From contig NZ_QMFB01000016.1 of NCBI RefSeq assembly GCF_003285015.1, forward strand, positions 1 through 64,000: DNA of 64,000 nt, written 5' to 3'. The DNA comes from Paenibacillus contaminans. GTDB taxonomy: Bacteria > Bacillota > Bacilli > Paenibacillales > NBRC-103111. Under the pieces are notes generated by a model. The model was given only the letters and a program-made list of their open reading frames with translations, was not told the origin of the DNA and ran no database searches. A program made the position numbers and the translations under genes. Positions within the stretch are counted from its first letter, which is position 1, and each line of letters begins with the position of its first letter. Positions 25,671 to 34,008 of this stretch are shown in pieces.

Positions 25671-26966
25671 TTATGGATACAACCTATACAGCAGCCGCGG
25701 AAACGGGATCGTTTCGCGCACGTGCTCAAGGCCGCATATCCACGCAACCGTTCGCTCCAGCCCAAGTCCGAAGCCGGAATGAGGAACCGTTCCGTATTTC
25801 CTCAGGTCGAGATACCATTGATACGCTTCCTGCGGCAGGTTATGCTCGTCGAATCTTTCGGCAAGCAGCTGGGGGTCGTCGATTCGCTGACTGCCGCCGA
25901 TAATTTCTCCATACCCCTCCGGCGCTATCATGTCGGCGCAAAGCACGACTTCGGGCCGGTTTGGATCCGGCTTCATATAAAACGATTTGATTTCCGTCGG
26001 ATAATTCGTAATGAACACCGGTTTATCGTACGATGCGGCAATCGCCGTTTCATGAGGGGCGCCGAAATCTTCTCCCCACGGAATGTCAAAGCCGTTCTCC
26101 TTCAAGAAAACGATCGCCTCGTCATAGGAAATGCGCGGAAACGGAGGGACGATCGACTCCAGCTTGCTGACGTCCCGCTCGAGCGTTTGCAGCTCGGCCC
26201 GGCAATTTTGCAATACGGATTGAACGACGAAGGAGACGAATTGCTCCTGAATGTTCATATTTTCTTGCTGATCGACGAATGCCATCTCCGGTTCGATCAT
26301 CCAAAATTCGATTAAATGACGGCGGGTTTTCGATTTCTCGGCGCGAAACGTCGGCCCGAACGAATAGACACGTCCCATCGCCATAGCAGCGGCTTCCATA
26401 TACAACTGGCCGCTTTGCGTCAAATAAGCGTCTTCGTCGAAATATTTGGTATGGAACAAGTTCGTCGTTCCTTCGCAAGAGGAGGGCGTCAAAATCGGCG
26501 GGTCGACCAAATAAAACCCCCGATCGTCAAAAAATTGCTGAACCGCCCTTATAACCTGAGCCCGAACCGCCAAGACGGCACGCTGACGCGGACTGCGGAT
26601 CCACAAATGCCTGTGGTCCATCAAAAAATCGACGCCATGTTCTTTGGGCGTTATCGGATAATCCTCGGTAATTTGGATGATGTCAACCGATTGTACGGTC
26701 ATTTCGAAACCGCTTTGGCTTCGCGAATCCGACCGGATCGTGCCGGTTACGTAAAGAGAGCTCTCATGCGTCAGCTTGGAGGCCGCTTCCCAGGTTTCAG
26801 GACTCACCTCGTTTTTGGCGACAACCGCCTGTATGTAACCGGAGCCGTCCCGAAGCTGCAAAAATTGAATTTTGCCGCTTGATCGCTTGTTATGCAGCCA
26901 GCAGCCGATTTTCACCGATTGATCGACAAACCGGTTTACTTCCCGAATCAGGCAAACGTTGCTCAT
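25671..26966 (-). CDS. asnS: Asparaginyl-tRNA synthetase
   Basis: A 431-residue class IIb synthetase. The N-terminal OB-fold anticodon-binding domain (about 10-115) is followed by the catalytic domain with motif 2 around FGPTFRAEKSKTRRHLIEFW and motif 3 GFGLGLERTVAWICGL. The ending PFPRLLYRLYP is typical of AsnS. The ATG at 26966 has AGGAGGG at good spacing and gives the normal N-terminus; an in-frame upstream start would add 23 unlikely residues. Length is that of bacterial AsnS. Confidence 0.95.
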   Translation of the reverse strand: MSNVCLIREVNRFVDQSVKIGCWLHNKRSSGKIQFLQLRDGSGYIQAVVAKNEVSPETWEAASKLTHESSLYVTGTIRSDSRSQSGFEMTVQSVDIIQITEDYPITPKEHGVDFLMDHRHLWIRSPRQRAVLAVRAQVIRAVQQFFDDRGFYLVDPPILTPSSCEGTTNLFHTKYFDEDAYLTQSGQLYMEAAAMAMGRVYSFGPTFRAEKSKTRRHLIEFWMIEPEMAFVDQQENMNIQEQFVSFVVQSVLQNCRAELQTLERDVSKLESIVPPFPRISYDEAIVFLKENGFDIPWGEDFGAPHETAIAASYDKPVFITNYPTEIKSFYMKPDPNRPEVVLCADMIAPEGYGEIIGGSQRIDDPQLLAERFDEHNLPQEAYQWYLDLRKYGTVPHSGFGLGLERTVAWICGLEHVRETIPFPRLLYRLYP

Positions 26967-27220
26967 AACCAAACCCTCCTCAAGTGATCCGTCGATTTTC
27001 CGTTCGCGACGGTCGGCGATTCGGAAACTCCCCAAACCGACAACGACCCTGCCATCCGCCTAATGACCGTAAAAGCCGGTTTTCAGCCGTCCGCGCGCTT
27101 CCCGTTATCGTGCGCTATCCCGCTAAATCGCATTCGGCCGCTTTCTCTATTCTACACCTTTCGGCCGACTTTTGCAGGCTTATTGGACGTATTCCGAGGA
27201 AAAATCGGCAGCTCATCTTT

Positions 27221-27307
27221 AAGAAAAACCGTCCGAAAATCACAGATGCTCCTTTGGTGCATTGCTATACGTTTGCGCGTGTGGGAGGTAGTGGGCTGGG
27301 GCTTTCA
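27221..27307. repeat. 87-bp repeat, copy 1 of a direct pair flanking the FtsH-like cassette
   Basis: It matches 29589-29675 in the same orientation at about 80 of 87 positions. The best block runs from TCCTTTGGTGCAT through GTTTGCGCGTGTGGGAGG to GGGGCTTTCA with two mismatches in about 60 bp. Confidence 0.85.
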
Positions 27308-27344
27308 ACAGGTTTGTTTCCATGTCCTTCGATTTATATGTCAA

Positions 27345-27386
27345 GGAAAAAGCTGCCCGTCGTCACTTTCATGACTCGGGACAGCT
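27345..27386 (-). terminator. Terminator of the FtsH-like gene pair
   Basis: On the minus strand AGCTGTCCCG pairs with CGGGCAGCT, followed by TTTTTCC. It lies 12 bp past the stop codon. Confidence 0.8.
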
Positions 27387-27397
27387 CTTAAGCGCGT

Positions 27398-28900
27398 TTA
27401 AGCGGTCTGTTTATTCAATTCGGCCAGCAGCGACCGAAATTGCTCGCCGGATAGCACTTCCTCACGAATCAAAATGTCGAGCGACTGCAGGAACACGGGC
27501 CGGAACCTTTGCAGCAATTCCCGAGTGCGCCCCGTCAGCTCGTCCATGATTTTGGCGTTCTCTTTCATCAGCTCTTCCTTCGTAACAAGGTTGCGGTCAA
27601 CGATTCCAAGCGAGGTCAACCCGCAGTCGATCATATTCCCGACCATGTTCAGCGCCTGCTCGAAGTCGTTCCGCGAACCGGTGCTGCGGTTGCCGTAAAA
27701 CATTTCTTCGGCTACAGCCCCGCCGAGCGATATCATAATATGCTGCTCCAAATACGGCTTCGTATACAAATATTGATCCTGCTGGGGATTATGCCGTACA
27801 TAGCCGAGCGCCTGCCCGCGAGGACTGAGCGCAACCTGCGATACGGTTCCCGGCTTCACCGCTTCGGCTACGATCGCATGGCCCAGCTCGTGATAGGCAA
27901 CCCGCTCCCGCTCCTCCTTCGTCGTTTCACGGTCTGCCTTCTCTCCCATCATTACCTTGTCGATCGCCAGCGACAGATGCTTCTGCTCGACGTTCTCGCT
28001 CGATTCGCGCATCGCGTAAATCGCAGCTTCGTTCATGACGCTCTCCAGCTGCGCGCCCGAAAAATGAAACGTTTCTTCCGCTATTTTATCAAGCGAAACT
28101 TCATCCGCGAGCGGTTTATTGGCCGAGTGAATGTTCAAAATATGCAAGCGGCCCTTCTTGTCCGGCAAATCCACCGTAATATGCCGATCGAAACGCCCGG
28201 GACGCAGCAGCGCGCTATCGAGCATTTCCTTGCGGTTGGTAGCGGCAATGATCAGCACCCGCGGCGCTTCGCCGGAATGCATGCCGTCCATTTCCGTAAG
28301 CAGCTGATTAAGCGTCTGATCGTACTCGCGGTGCTGACCGCCTTCGCGCTTGCCGCCGATGACGTCGATTTCGTCGATAAAAATAATGGCGCTCTCTTTA
28401 TTTTCCTTTTGCGCGCGCATCCGGGCTTCTTTAAACATATCGCGGATACGGCTTGCGCCGACACCCACATACATCTCGACGAATTCGCTGCCCGCCGCGG
28501 ATACGAAAACGGAATTCGTATAGTGCGCCGCCGCTTTTGCCATCAGCGTCTTTCCCGTCCCCGGGGGCCCCGTCAGCAAAATCCCTTTAAGCGGGCGAAT
28601 CCCGAACTTCTTAATGTCTTCATGGCGAATCAGAAAGTCTAGCGCTTCCTTTAATTCATGCTTGGCGCGATCCTGACCGCCGATATCATCAAATGTCATA
28701 TAGGACGGCGCTTTGGGCTTCATCTGCCGTTTGCGGTCCATGCCTCCCGATACGCCGTCACGCATGCGAATCATATAAAATAAAACGCCGCCGATCGCCA
28801 GCGCGAACATAATCGGAAGCACGTTCACGCCGACAAAAGCCAGAAACAGAAGAATGACGGGTACGCCGCCAATCGCAATTTCCTTGCCGTATTTACTCAT
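27398..28900 (-). CDS. Compact FtsH-like membrane AAA+ zinc protease
   Basis: A 500-residue ATP-dependent metalloprotease. Two closely spaced membrane segments (about 9-25 and 27-45) have almost no loop between them, unlike classical FtsH with its external domain of about 70 residues. The AAA+ module has Walker A GPPGTGKT (111-118), pore loop MYVGVG (143-148), Walker B IIFIDEID (172-179) and arginine fingers at 233 and 236. The M41 protease has HELGH (337-341) and the third zinc ligand Asp412. The ATG at 28900 overlaps the upstream gene by 8 bp, so translation is probably coupled. It looks fully active but is shorter than housekeeping FtsH (about 640), so it is a paralogue type; substrates are unknown. 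Confidence 0.92.
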   Translation of the reverse strand: MSKYGKEIAIGGVPVILLFLAFVGVNVLPIMFALAIGGVLFYMIRMRDGVSGGMDRKRQMKPKAPSYMTFDDIGGQDRAKHELKEALDFLIRHEDIKKFGIRPLKGILLTGPPGTGKTLMAKAAAHYTNSVFVSAAGSEFVEMYVGVGASRIRDMFKEARMRAQKENKESAIIFIDEIDVIGGKREGGQHREYDQTLNQLLTEMDGMHSGEAPRVLIIAATNRKEMLDSALLRPGRFDRHITVDLPDKKGRLHILNIHSANKPLADEVSLDKIAEETFHFSGAQLESVMNEAAIYAMRESSENVEQKHLSLAIDKVMMGEKADRETTKEERERVAYHELGHAIVAEAVKPGTVSQVALSPRGQALGYVRHNPQQDQYLYTKPYLEQHIMISLGGAVAEEMFYGNRSTGSRNDFEQALNMVGNMIDCGLTSLGIVDRNLVTKEELMKENAKIMDELTGRTRELLQRFRPVFLQSLDILIREEVLSGEQFRSLLAELNKQTA

Positions 28901-29429
28901 TCGGCCACACCCCCATTTTTCCCGGGTCGCGAGGAAGGATTTCAAATTTGCTGTGGTCACCCTCCGTTAGGCGGATGTACACGTATTTATCATCGATTTG
29001 AGCATCGACTGCAATGCCTTGATCGGCAGCTCTATCGTTCAACAGCTTCGGTATGTGGGCGTACTGTTTCGTTTCCATGGCTTGCGCCACGCCGAAAAGC
29101 GCTTCGGACCACCATTTATCCAGCTTATCGGAGCTGTCGCTTTGAACGTTAAGCTTCACTTCCCGTTTGCCGATTTGCTTGTTGCCCTCAGTTGTCGCTT
29201 TATGCATCAAATCTATGAGACTCGCTTCTTTGTTTACCTTCAAATCGAAAGCGACTTGTCCGGCGGACAGATCGGCTTTTACGCTTTGAACGCCGGCTTC
29301 GTTAGCGAGCAGCTGGGTGAGCGGATTTTCCATAGCCATGCTGTTATAAACGAACCAGCCTCCGAACAAAATAATGCAAGAGGCCGCAAACGTAACGATT
29401 ACCGGTATGAGACGCAGTTTCAATTTCAC
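28893..29429 (-). CDS. Single-pass membrane protein paired with the FtsH-like protease, family not recognised
   Basis: A 178-residue protein with one N-terminal membrane anchor (residues 8-30) and an external or lumenal domain of about 145 residues predicted as mixed alpha/beta, without cysteines or catalytic motifs that I recognise. It starts with GTG after a GGGGG ribosome site. Its stop lies inside the start of the FtsH-like gene, an 8-bp overlap that argues for equal production and joint function. Because the protease lacks the usual external domain, this partner might supply it (inference). No homologue family can be named from sequence alone. Confidence 0.8.
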   Translation of the reverse strand: MKLKLRLIPVIVTFAASCIILFGGWFVYNSMAMENPLTQLLANEAGVQSVKADLSAGQVAFDLKVNKEASLIDLMHKATTEGNKQIGKREVKLNVQSDSSDKLDKWWSEALFGVAQAMETKQYAHIPKLLNDRAADQGIAVDAQIDDKYVYIRLTEGDHSKFEILPRDPGKMGVWPNE

Positions 29430-29588
29430 CGTTGACGTCCCCCTTTCGAATGTTTATCGCGAATCGATCCACAAACTGTATATCGAATGCTATACGTTGA
29501 GTATATCACATTATACATATTCGCTGATGATGTAATGCATGGTAAAGATGCCGATCCTTGAGCCGGCTAACGCATTTTCGGAATAATC

Positions 29589-29675
29589 AAGAAAAAACGT
29601 CCGGAAATCACGGACGGTCCTTTGGTGCATGGCTATACGTTTGCGCGTGTGGGAGGTAGTGGGATGGGGCTTTCA
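29589..29675. repeat. 87-bp repeat, copy 2 of the direct pair flanking the FtsH-like cassette
   Basis: About 92 percent identical to 27221-27307 and in the same direction. In this copy the first part also forms a hairpin (GTCCG with CGGAC) that mutations have removed in copy 1. Its right end is part of the palindrome at 29653-29782. Confidence 0.85.
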
Positions 29676-29782
29676 GCCGCTCTTGAAATCATGTTTCTTT
29701 GAACTTATTAGGCGGGAGTAACACGATTTCAAAGGCGGCCCATAGCGAAGCTCCTTTGTAGCCCTCCCCAACCCACTACCTC
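29653..29782. repeat. 130-bp imperfect palindrome
   Basis: Outer arms GAGGTAGTGGGATGGGG (29653-29669) and CCCCAACCCACTACCTC (29766-29782) pair at 16 of 17 positions. Inner arms GCCGC plus TTGAAATC (29676-29690) and GATTTCAA plus GCGGC (29725-29739) also pair. Confidence 0.8.
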
Positions 29783-30072
29783 TGCTCCTCAATGCTGCTT
29801 TCCCGTTACGTCTTTTCCAAACCGACGCCGATCGATCACGGTCCGTTTGACCCTTCAGACTTATATCGGTTCTCATTGCGCTTATTTCGATAAAAATCTA
29901 ACTTTTCAAAATCTAGAGGCTTTACGCGTGTATTTTGCCATTTTAGCACCAAATTCGGCTTCGCAAAAATAGGGGCAACTCTTACCGTTAAATTTATCCA
30001 TCCGCCGTTTTTCACAATTTAGGGGCTCCTGCATCCATTAGCAGTACCTCTACAACATATAAATTCTTTATC

Positions 30073-30162
30073 TTCAAGGATAAACGGCTTCGCCGTCCTA
30101 AACGCTTTCGAAGAAAGCGACTTCGTAAGCATAAGCTAAGGACGAGCGCGTTTACCGGGAAT
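30073..30162. repeat. Intergenic palindromic repeat, copy D of 4 (most complete)
   Basis: It begins TCAAGGATAAACGGCTTCG and ends near CGCGTTTACCGGGA. The ends GGATAAACGG and CGCGTTTACC are imperfect inverted repeats, CGTCCTAA and CTAAGGACG are a second nested pair, and the centre is the hairpin CGCTTTC-GAA-GAAAGCG. Confidence 0.87.
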
Positions 30163-30200
30163 TGGAACATACTGCGGAGGATATACTTTCTGACAATTCA

Positions 30201-30232
30201 AAAAAACCGGCCGGACATAAGTCCGAACCGGC
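30201..30232 (-). terminator. Terminator of ypmB
   Basis: On the minus strand CCGGTTCGGAC pairs with GTCCGGCCGG across TTAT, followed by six or seven T residues. Confidence 0.87.
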
Positions 30233-30249
30233 TCAATAAACAACTTGCG

Positions 30250-30741
30250 TTATTTGAGACTCAATTTCCAGGTATCGATAAACGCTCCGTCCCGGAACCG
30301 GTAAAAATCATAGAAATAGTGCGTTTTCCCGTCTTCTTCTTTTTTGTAAAAGGCTTCCCAGACGAAGTCGCTATCCAGCTTGCCCGGCGAAATGCGAAGC
30401 ATTTCGATCGTAGAATCCTTGCTTTCCAGCGCCTTCTGGATATCCTCCTTCGTAACGCCGTTCGCCGTATATTCGCTGTGAACCTCGGTCTCGCTCACCC
30501 ATACGATAACCTCTTGTCCGACTTTGTCTTGTCCGTGCACGATCGTATAGGGACGATCGCCGACAAACTGCTCCGTGCGGGTTGCCTTCGCCAGAATCGT
30601 TTGCTCGTAAGCGATATTGACGGCTTCGTTCTCCCGCTCCCATTCGCCGGCTTGCACATTCTGATACCATGCCGCTCCTCCATAGAGAAGCAGCGCGGCG
30701 GCAACGACGGACCCGATCGTTATTTTCGTTCTTCTGCGCAT
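30250..30741 (-). CDS. ypmB: YpmB-like membrane-anchored protein (DUF5590)
   Basis: A 163-residue protein with an N-terminal membrane anchor (residues 7-24) followed by an external domain resembling YpmB of Bacillus (DUF5590, PepSY-like fold): AYEQTILAKATRTEQFVGD followed by VWVSETEVHSEY. Molecular function is unknown in the family. In Bacillus subtilis ypmB lies between dinG and asnS; here it sits in the same interval but next to an amidohydrolase, and aspB is not seen. It has its own terminator. The gene starts 27 bp after the amidohydrolase stop and probably shares its transcript. Confidence 0.8.
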   Translation of the reverse strand: MRRRTKITIGSVVAAALLLYGGAAWYQNVQAGEWERENEAVNIAYEQTILAKATRTEQFVGDRPYTIVHGQDKVGQEVIVWVSETEVHSEYTANGVTKEDIQKALESKDSTIEMLRISPGKLDSDFVWEAFYKKEEDGKTHYFYDFYRFRDGAFIDTWKLSLK

Positions 30742-30768
30742 GTAGCCTGGCCGCTCCTCTCCGCCGTT

Positions 30769-32064
30769 CTAAACGATTAACCGCTTGTAGCAAGCGTTGA
30801 ATTCCGCTTTGATCCGCTCTTCGTCAAGCGTTTTGCATTCGCCGTTGCGCACGAGCTCACGCCCGTCGACCCACACATCCGTAACGTCTTTGGCGGATGC
30901 GGAATACACGACATGCGAGATCAAATTCGAATGCGGCAATAAATGCGGCTGATCGATATCGATGGCGATAAAATCGGCCTTCATTCCCGGCTGCAAACTG
31001 CCTACATCCTGGAGCCATATGGAGCGTGCGCCGTCGATCGTTCCCATCCGCAGCGCCTGCCATGCCGGAACGGCTGTCGGCTCGAACGAAACGCCTTTGT
31101 GCACCAGCGCGGCGAGCCGCATTTCTTCGAACATATCCAGATTGTTATTGCTGGCCGCACCGTCCGTACCTAACGAAACGAGCACGCCTGCATTAAGAAG
31201 CTCGGGCAACCTCGCCACGCCGCTTGCCAGCTTCAGGTTGCTGCCGATGTTATGCGAGATGCGCACATCGTATTTGCAGAGCACGTCAATTTCCTCGTCC
31301 GTCAGATGAACCGCATGCGCGACGAGACACGGACGCGTAAATACACCGAGCTTCTCCAAATGCGCGACAGGGCGCAAACCGTATTGAGCTTCGTTTTCCC
31401 TTACTTCATGTATCGTCTCGGACATATGCGTATGAATAGGCAAATTCAATTCATGCGCCGCCGCCACTATTTTCTCGATATAGTCGGGCGGACACGTATA
31501 TGCGGCATGTGGCGCCATCATCGTCGTAATTCTGCCGTCAGCCTTGCCGTTCCAGTCTCGCGCAAACCGCTTGGCTTCTTCGAGCTTCGATTGCTGGACG
31601 TCCGGCGGGCAAAGGCCGATTACACCGCGGGTTAAACTTGCTCTCATGCCCGCTTGCTCGACCGCCAGCGCAACCTGATCCATATGATCGTACATGTCGA
31701 CGAAGCACGTCGTTCCGCCTTTCAACATTTCGAGAATCGAAAGCAGCGTACCGGCGCGAACGTCGTCAGCCGTAAACTTCGCTTCATTCGGCCACATTTT
31801 CTCCTGAAGCCACACCTGCAGGGCAAGATCGTCTCCTACTCCGCGGAGCAGAGACATCGCAGCATGTCCGTGCGTATTGACCAAGCCGGGCATGTATAGC
31901 CGGCGGCGCCCGTCGATTACCTCGTCCCCCGGCGCAGGCGGTTCTGGAAGCTCCGCGCCGATAAAGGCGATTCGCCCGTGCTCGACGACCATATGGCCTT
32001 CCACTACGGGTTTGTTTTCATCATTCGTTATAAAAATGCCGTTTTGTATAATCAGCTTTGGCAA
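30769..32064 (-). CDS. Amidohydrolase of the MTA/SAH deaminase family
   Basis: A 431-residue metal-dependent deaminase. Metal ligands are visible as the HxH of NTHGHAAMSLLRG, His in PIHTHMSET, His in LVAHAVHLTDEEI and Asp in SLGTDGAASNNN. The segment GVGDDLALQVWLQEKMWP matches the subgroup that deaminates 5-methylthioadenosine and S-adenosylhomocysteine (MtaD). That activity would feed the same methylthio-metabolism as the mtn genes of this window. The chosen start is TTG at 32064, which follows GGAG at five bases and gives the usual N-terminus PKLIIQNG; no nearby ATG fits. Substrate is inferred. Confidence 0.88.
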   Translation of the reverse strand: MPKLIIQNGIFITNDENKPVVEGHMVVEHGRIAFIGAELPEPPAPGDEVIDGRRRLYMPGLVNTHGHAAMSLLRGVGDDLALQVWLQEKMWPNEAKFTADDVRAGTLLSILEMLKGGTTCFVDMYDHMDQVALAVEQAGMRASLTRGVIGLCPPDVQQSKLEEAKRFARDWNGKADGRITTMMAPHAAYTCPPDYIEKIVAAAHELNLPIHTHMSETIHEVRENEAQYGLRPVAHLEKLGVFTRPCLVAHAVHLTDEEIDVLCKYDVRISHNIGSNLKLASGVARLPELLNAGVLVSLGTDGAASNNNLDMFEEMRLAALVHKGVSFEPTAVPAWQALRMGTIDGARSIWLQDVGSLQPGMKADFIAIDIDQPHLLPHSNLISHVVYSASAKDVTDVWVDGRELVRNGECKTLDEERIKAEFNACYKRLIV

Positions 32065-32334
32065 ATCGATCTCCCCACTCTCCGAAAAATCTTCATCATT
32101 GTCCAATGTACCGTTTTGGAGAGCTAAAATCAAGGCTAAAACGGCTGACCGCCTTTCATCCGGCCGGAATGACCGGAAGCGTTAGCGGATCATTTCAAGA
32201 AAAGATGATGATGACATTGCATTTCTGTCCCCCATTATGCTAATTTTAAAGTTATGAGCTTTCCGTTTGTGAATAACGTCACTTTTGGGGGACTTAGCGC
32301 TTTTCCAGAGACAAGTTCGAGGAGGATACATACA
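32065..32334. other. Divergent region amidohydrolase / DUF47
   Basis: This 270-bp stretch lies between divergent genes. It has an 8-bp inverted repeat GTCCCCCA (32227-32234) and TGGGGGAC (32286-32293) in the presumed leader of the DUF47 gene. No confident promoter was called. Confidence 0.4.
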
Positions 32335-32952
32335 ATGGCACTTGGCAAAAAAGACATCGATTTTTTCGTATTGCTGATTGAAGGAGCGGAAAACGTTCTG
32401 GAAGCCGCACACATGTTCCGGCAAGCAATGCTCGGAAACGAACCGCCCGCTACTTATTTCAACCGCTTGAAGGACTTGGAGAACAAAGGCGATTCGATTA
32501 CACACACGATCTACAAAGGACTTAACAAGGTATTCATTACGCCGATCGACCGCGAAGACATCTTGGAGCTGGCCGTTAAGATCGACGACGTTATAGACGG
32601 AATAGAAGCGACGATCGCCCGATTCGACTACCTTAACATCGTCCATACGGACAATTATATGAAAGAATTTTCGGCCGTTATCGTCAAATCATGTCAGCAT
32701 ATTCTCGACGCGCTCAAGCTGCTCTCCAAGAAAAAATATTTGCAAATTGCAGAACATTCGGTGCAAATCAACAGCCTCGAAAACGAAGGCGACCGCCTGA
32801 TGCGCGAAGGCATCCGGCAAATCTTTCTCGAACAGAAGGATCCGTATCATGATTTCAAGCTGAAAGAACTATACGAGCGCTTGGAGCAAACGACAGACGC
32901 TTGCGAAGACGTCGCCAACATTCTCGAAAGCATCGTGCTTCGATATTCATAA
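32335..32952 (+). CDS. DUF47 family protein (PhoU-like, phosphate transport accessory)
   Basis: A 205-residue all-helical protein of the DUF47/TIGR00153 family, related to PhoU. Typical pieces are LKDLENKGDSITHTIY, PIDREDILELAVKIDDVID and TTDACEDVANILESIVLRYS with repeated E/D metal-binding positions. Such genes are normally followed by a Pit-type phosphate permease; here the next gene is an unrelated YIEGIA protein behind a strong terminator. It may act with a permease elsewhere. GGAGG precedes the ATG. Confidence 0.9.
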   Translation: MALGKKDIDFFVLLIEGAENVLEAAHMFRQAMLGNEPPATYFNRLKDLENKGDSITHTIYKGLNKVFITPIDREDILELAVKIDDVIDGIEATIARFDYLNIVHTDNYMKEFSAVIVKSCQHILDALKLLSKKKYLQIAEHSVQINSLENEGDRLMREGIRQIFLEQKDPYHDFKLKELYERLEQTTDACEDVANILESIVLRYS

Positions 32953-32963
32953 TAGCTATCCAT

Positions 32964-33006
32964 AAGCCCTGCAGCCGGCAAGCAAACCGGATGCCGGGCT
33001 TTTTTT
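32964..33006 (+). terminator. Terminator of the DUF47 gene
   Basis: AGCCC, GCA and CCGG pair with CCGG, TGC and GGGCT, followed by seven T residues. Confidence 0.88.
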
Positions 33007-33095
33007 ACGCCGCCGAATCGGCATGTTCGAGTAGAAGCCGCCCTCCCTACCCATAATAAGCTTTACCGAAACTTTACATAGCGAGGCTAACGAAC

Positions 33096-34004
33096 ATGAT
33101 GCTTTGGCAGTTGACGGAACATGAAACCGCAGCCGTTATTATCGGCGTTTGCTTTGGCGTCGCCGCCAGAATTATGATGCTGCGCACGGATTACCGGCAA
33201 TATCCGACCCATCCGCACGGAAAGATCATCCACTTGGCGTTAGGCGTCATCGCAGCGGGCCTTGGAGCCGTTGCGGTTCCGTCCCTGCTCAGCAAAAACT
33301 ATACCGCGATCACGTTCCTCTCGCTCGCCGCCCAGCAGTTCCGCGACGTTCGCAATATGGAGAGGCAGACGCTGACCCAGGTCGATAAAATGGAGCTCGT
33401 CCCGCGCGGCACGACTTATATCGAGGGCATTGCGATGGTATTCGAAGGCCGTAACTACTTGGTCATTTTCAGCGCGTTCGTTTCGTCCTTGTTTGGGCTT
33501 TTATTCGAGTGGTATTGGGGCATCGCGGCGGGACTTTTGTCGCTTTTCGTGTCCAAATGGTTTCAATCCGGCAAAAACCTGGGGCAAATCGCCGAAATCC
33601 GGACGGCCGAAATCCGATTGTACGGTCCGGACTTGTACGTCGACTCCGTTTACATTATGAATATAGGTCTCGAGAGCGATCGGGAGGTCATTGCCAAACA
33701 CGCAATGGGTATGCTCGTCGTACCGAAAAACGCCAACGTGAAAGTGACGATCGCGAACCTCGGCCAGCGGCAAGCGATTTTGCATAACATGTCCACGATA
33801 CTAGGCGTATACCGCGATTCCGGAGAACCGGCTCTCTTGCCAATGGCGAAGCTCGATTTATCCAGCGGTACGTTGGCCGTGTTCCTGCTTCCGCGCGTTA
33901 ATGACGAAGCGCTCGCCATAAACGTATTAAGCCGCGTGCCGGTGCTCGAGAATGCCGTAAGGCTGCCCTCCGAGTTCGCAGGCGAGAACAGCAAGGAGGC
34001 ATAA
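33096..34004 (+). CDS. YIEGIA-domain membrane protein
   Basis: A 302-residue protein carrying the family-naming motif YIEGIAMVFEGRNYLV at about residues 109-124. Hydrophobic segments at about 12-29, 45-65, 122-138 and 140-155 place it in the membrane; the C-terminal half is soluble. The family occurs in endospore formers and has no established biochemical role. Four bp after its stop comes a 61-codon gene of the type described as the capping subunit for YIEGIA, so the two probably form a complex. GAGG lies before the double ATG start. Confidence 0.85.
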   Translation: MMLWQLTEHETAAVIIGVCFGVAARIMMLRTDYRQYPTHPHGKIIHLALGVIAAGLGAVAVPSLLSKNYTAITFLSLAAQQFRDVRNMERQTLTQVDKMELVPRGTTYIEGIAMVFEGRNYLVIFSAFVSSLFGLLFEWYWGIAAGLLSLFVSKWFQSGKNLGQIAEIRTAEIRLYGPDLYVDSVYIMNIGLESDREVIAKHAMGMLVVPKNANVKVTIANLGQRQAILHNMSTILGVYRDSGEPALLPMAKLDLSSGTLAVFLLPRVNDEALAINVLSRVPVLENAVRLPSEFAGENSKEA

Positions 34005-34008
34005 TCCT

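Larger units (their letters stand above)
26967..27397. other. Intergenic region between asnS and the FtsH-like gene
   Basis: This 431-bp stretch holds one copy of an 87-bp repeat (27221-27307) and the terminator of the FtsH-like gene (27345-27386). The asnS promoter should be here, but I saw no clear boxes. Confidence 0.6.
29430..30249. other. 820-bp intergenic region rich in repeats
   Basis: It contains repeat copy 2 (29589-29675), a large palindrome (29653-29782), palindromic repeat copy D (30073-30162) and the ypmB terminator (30201-30232). No credible coding sequence was found. Plain AT-rich DNA fills 29840-30070. Confidence 0.7.

Noticed and set aside
29430..30249. Insertion sequence or remnant transposase in the repeat-rich gap
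   Set aside because: No transposase-like reading frame on either strand; only short palindromic repeats.
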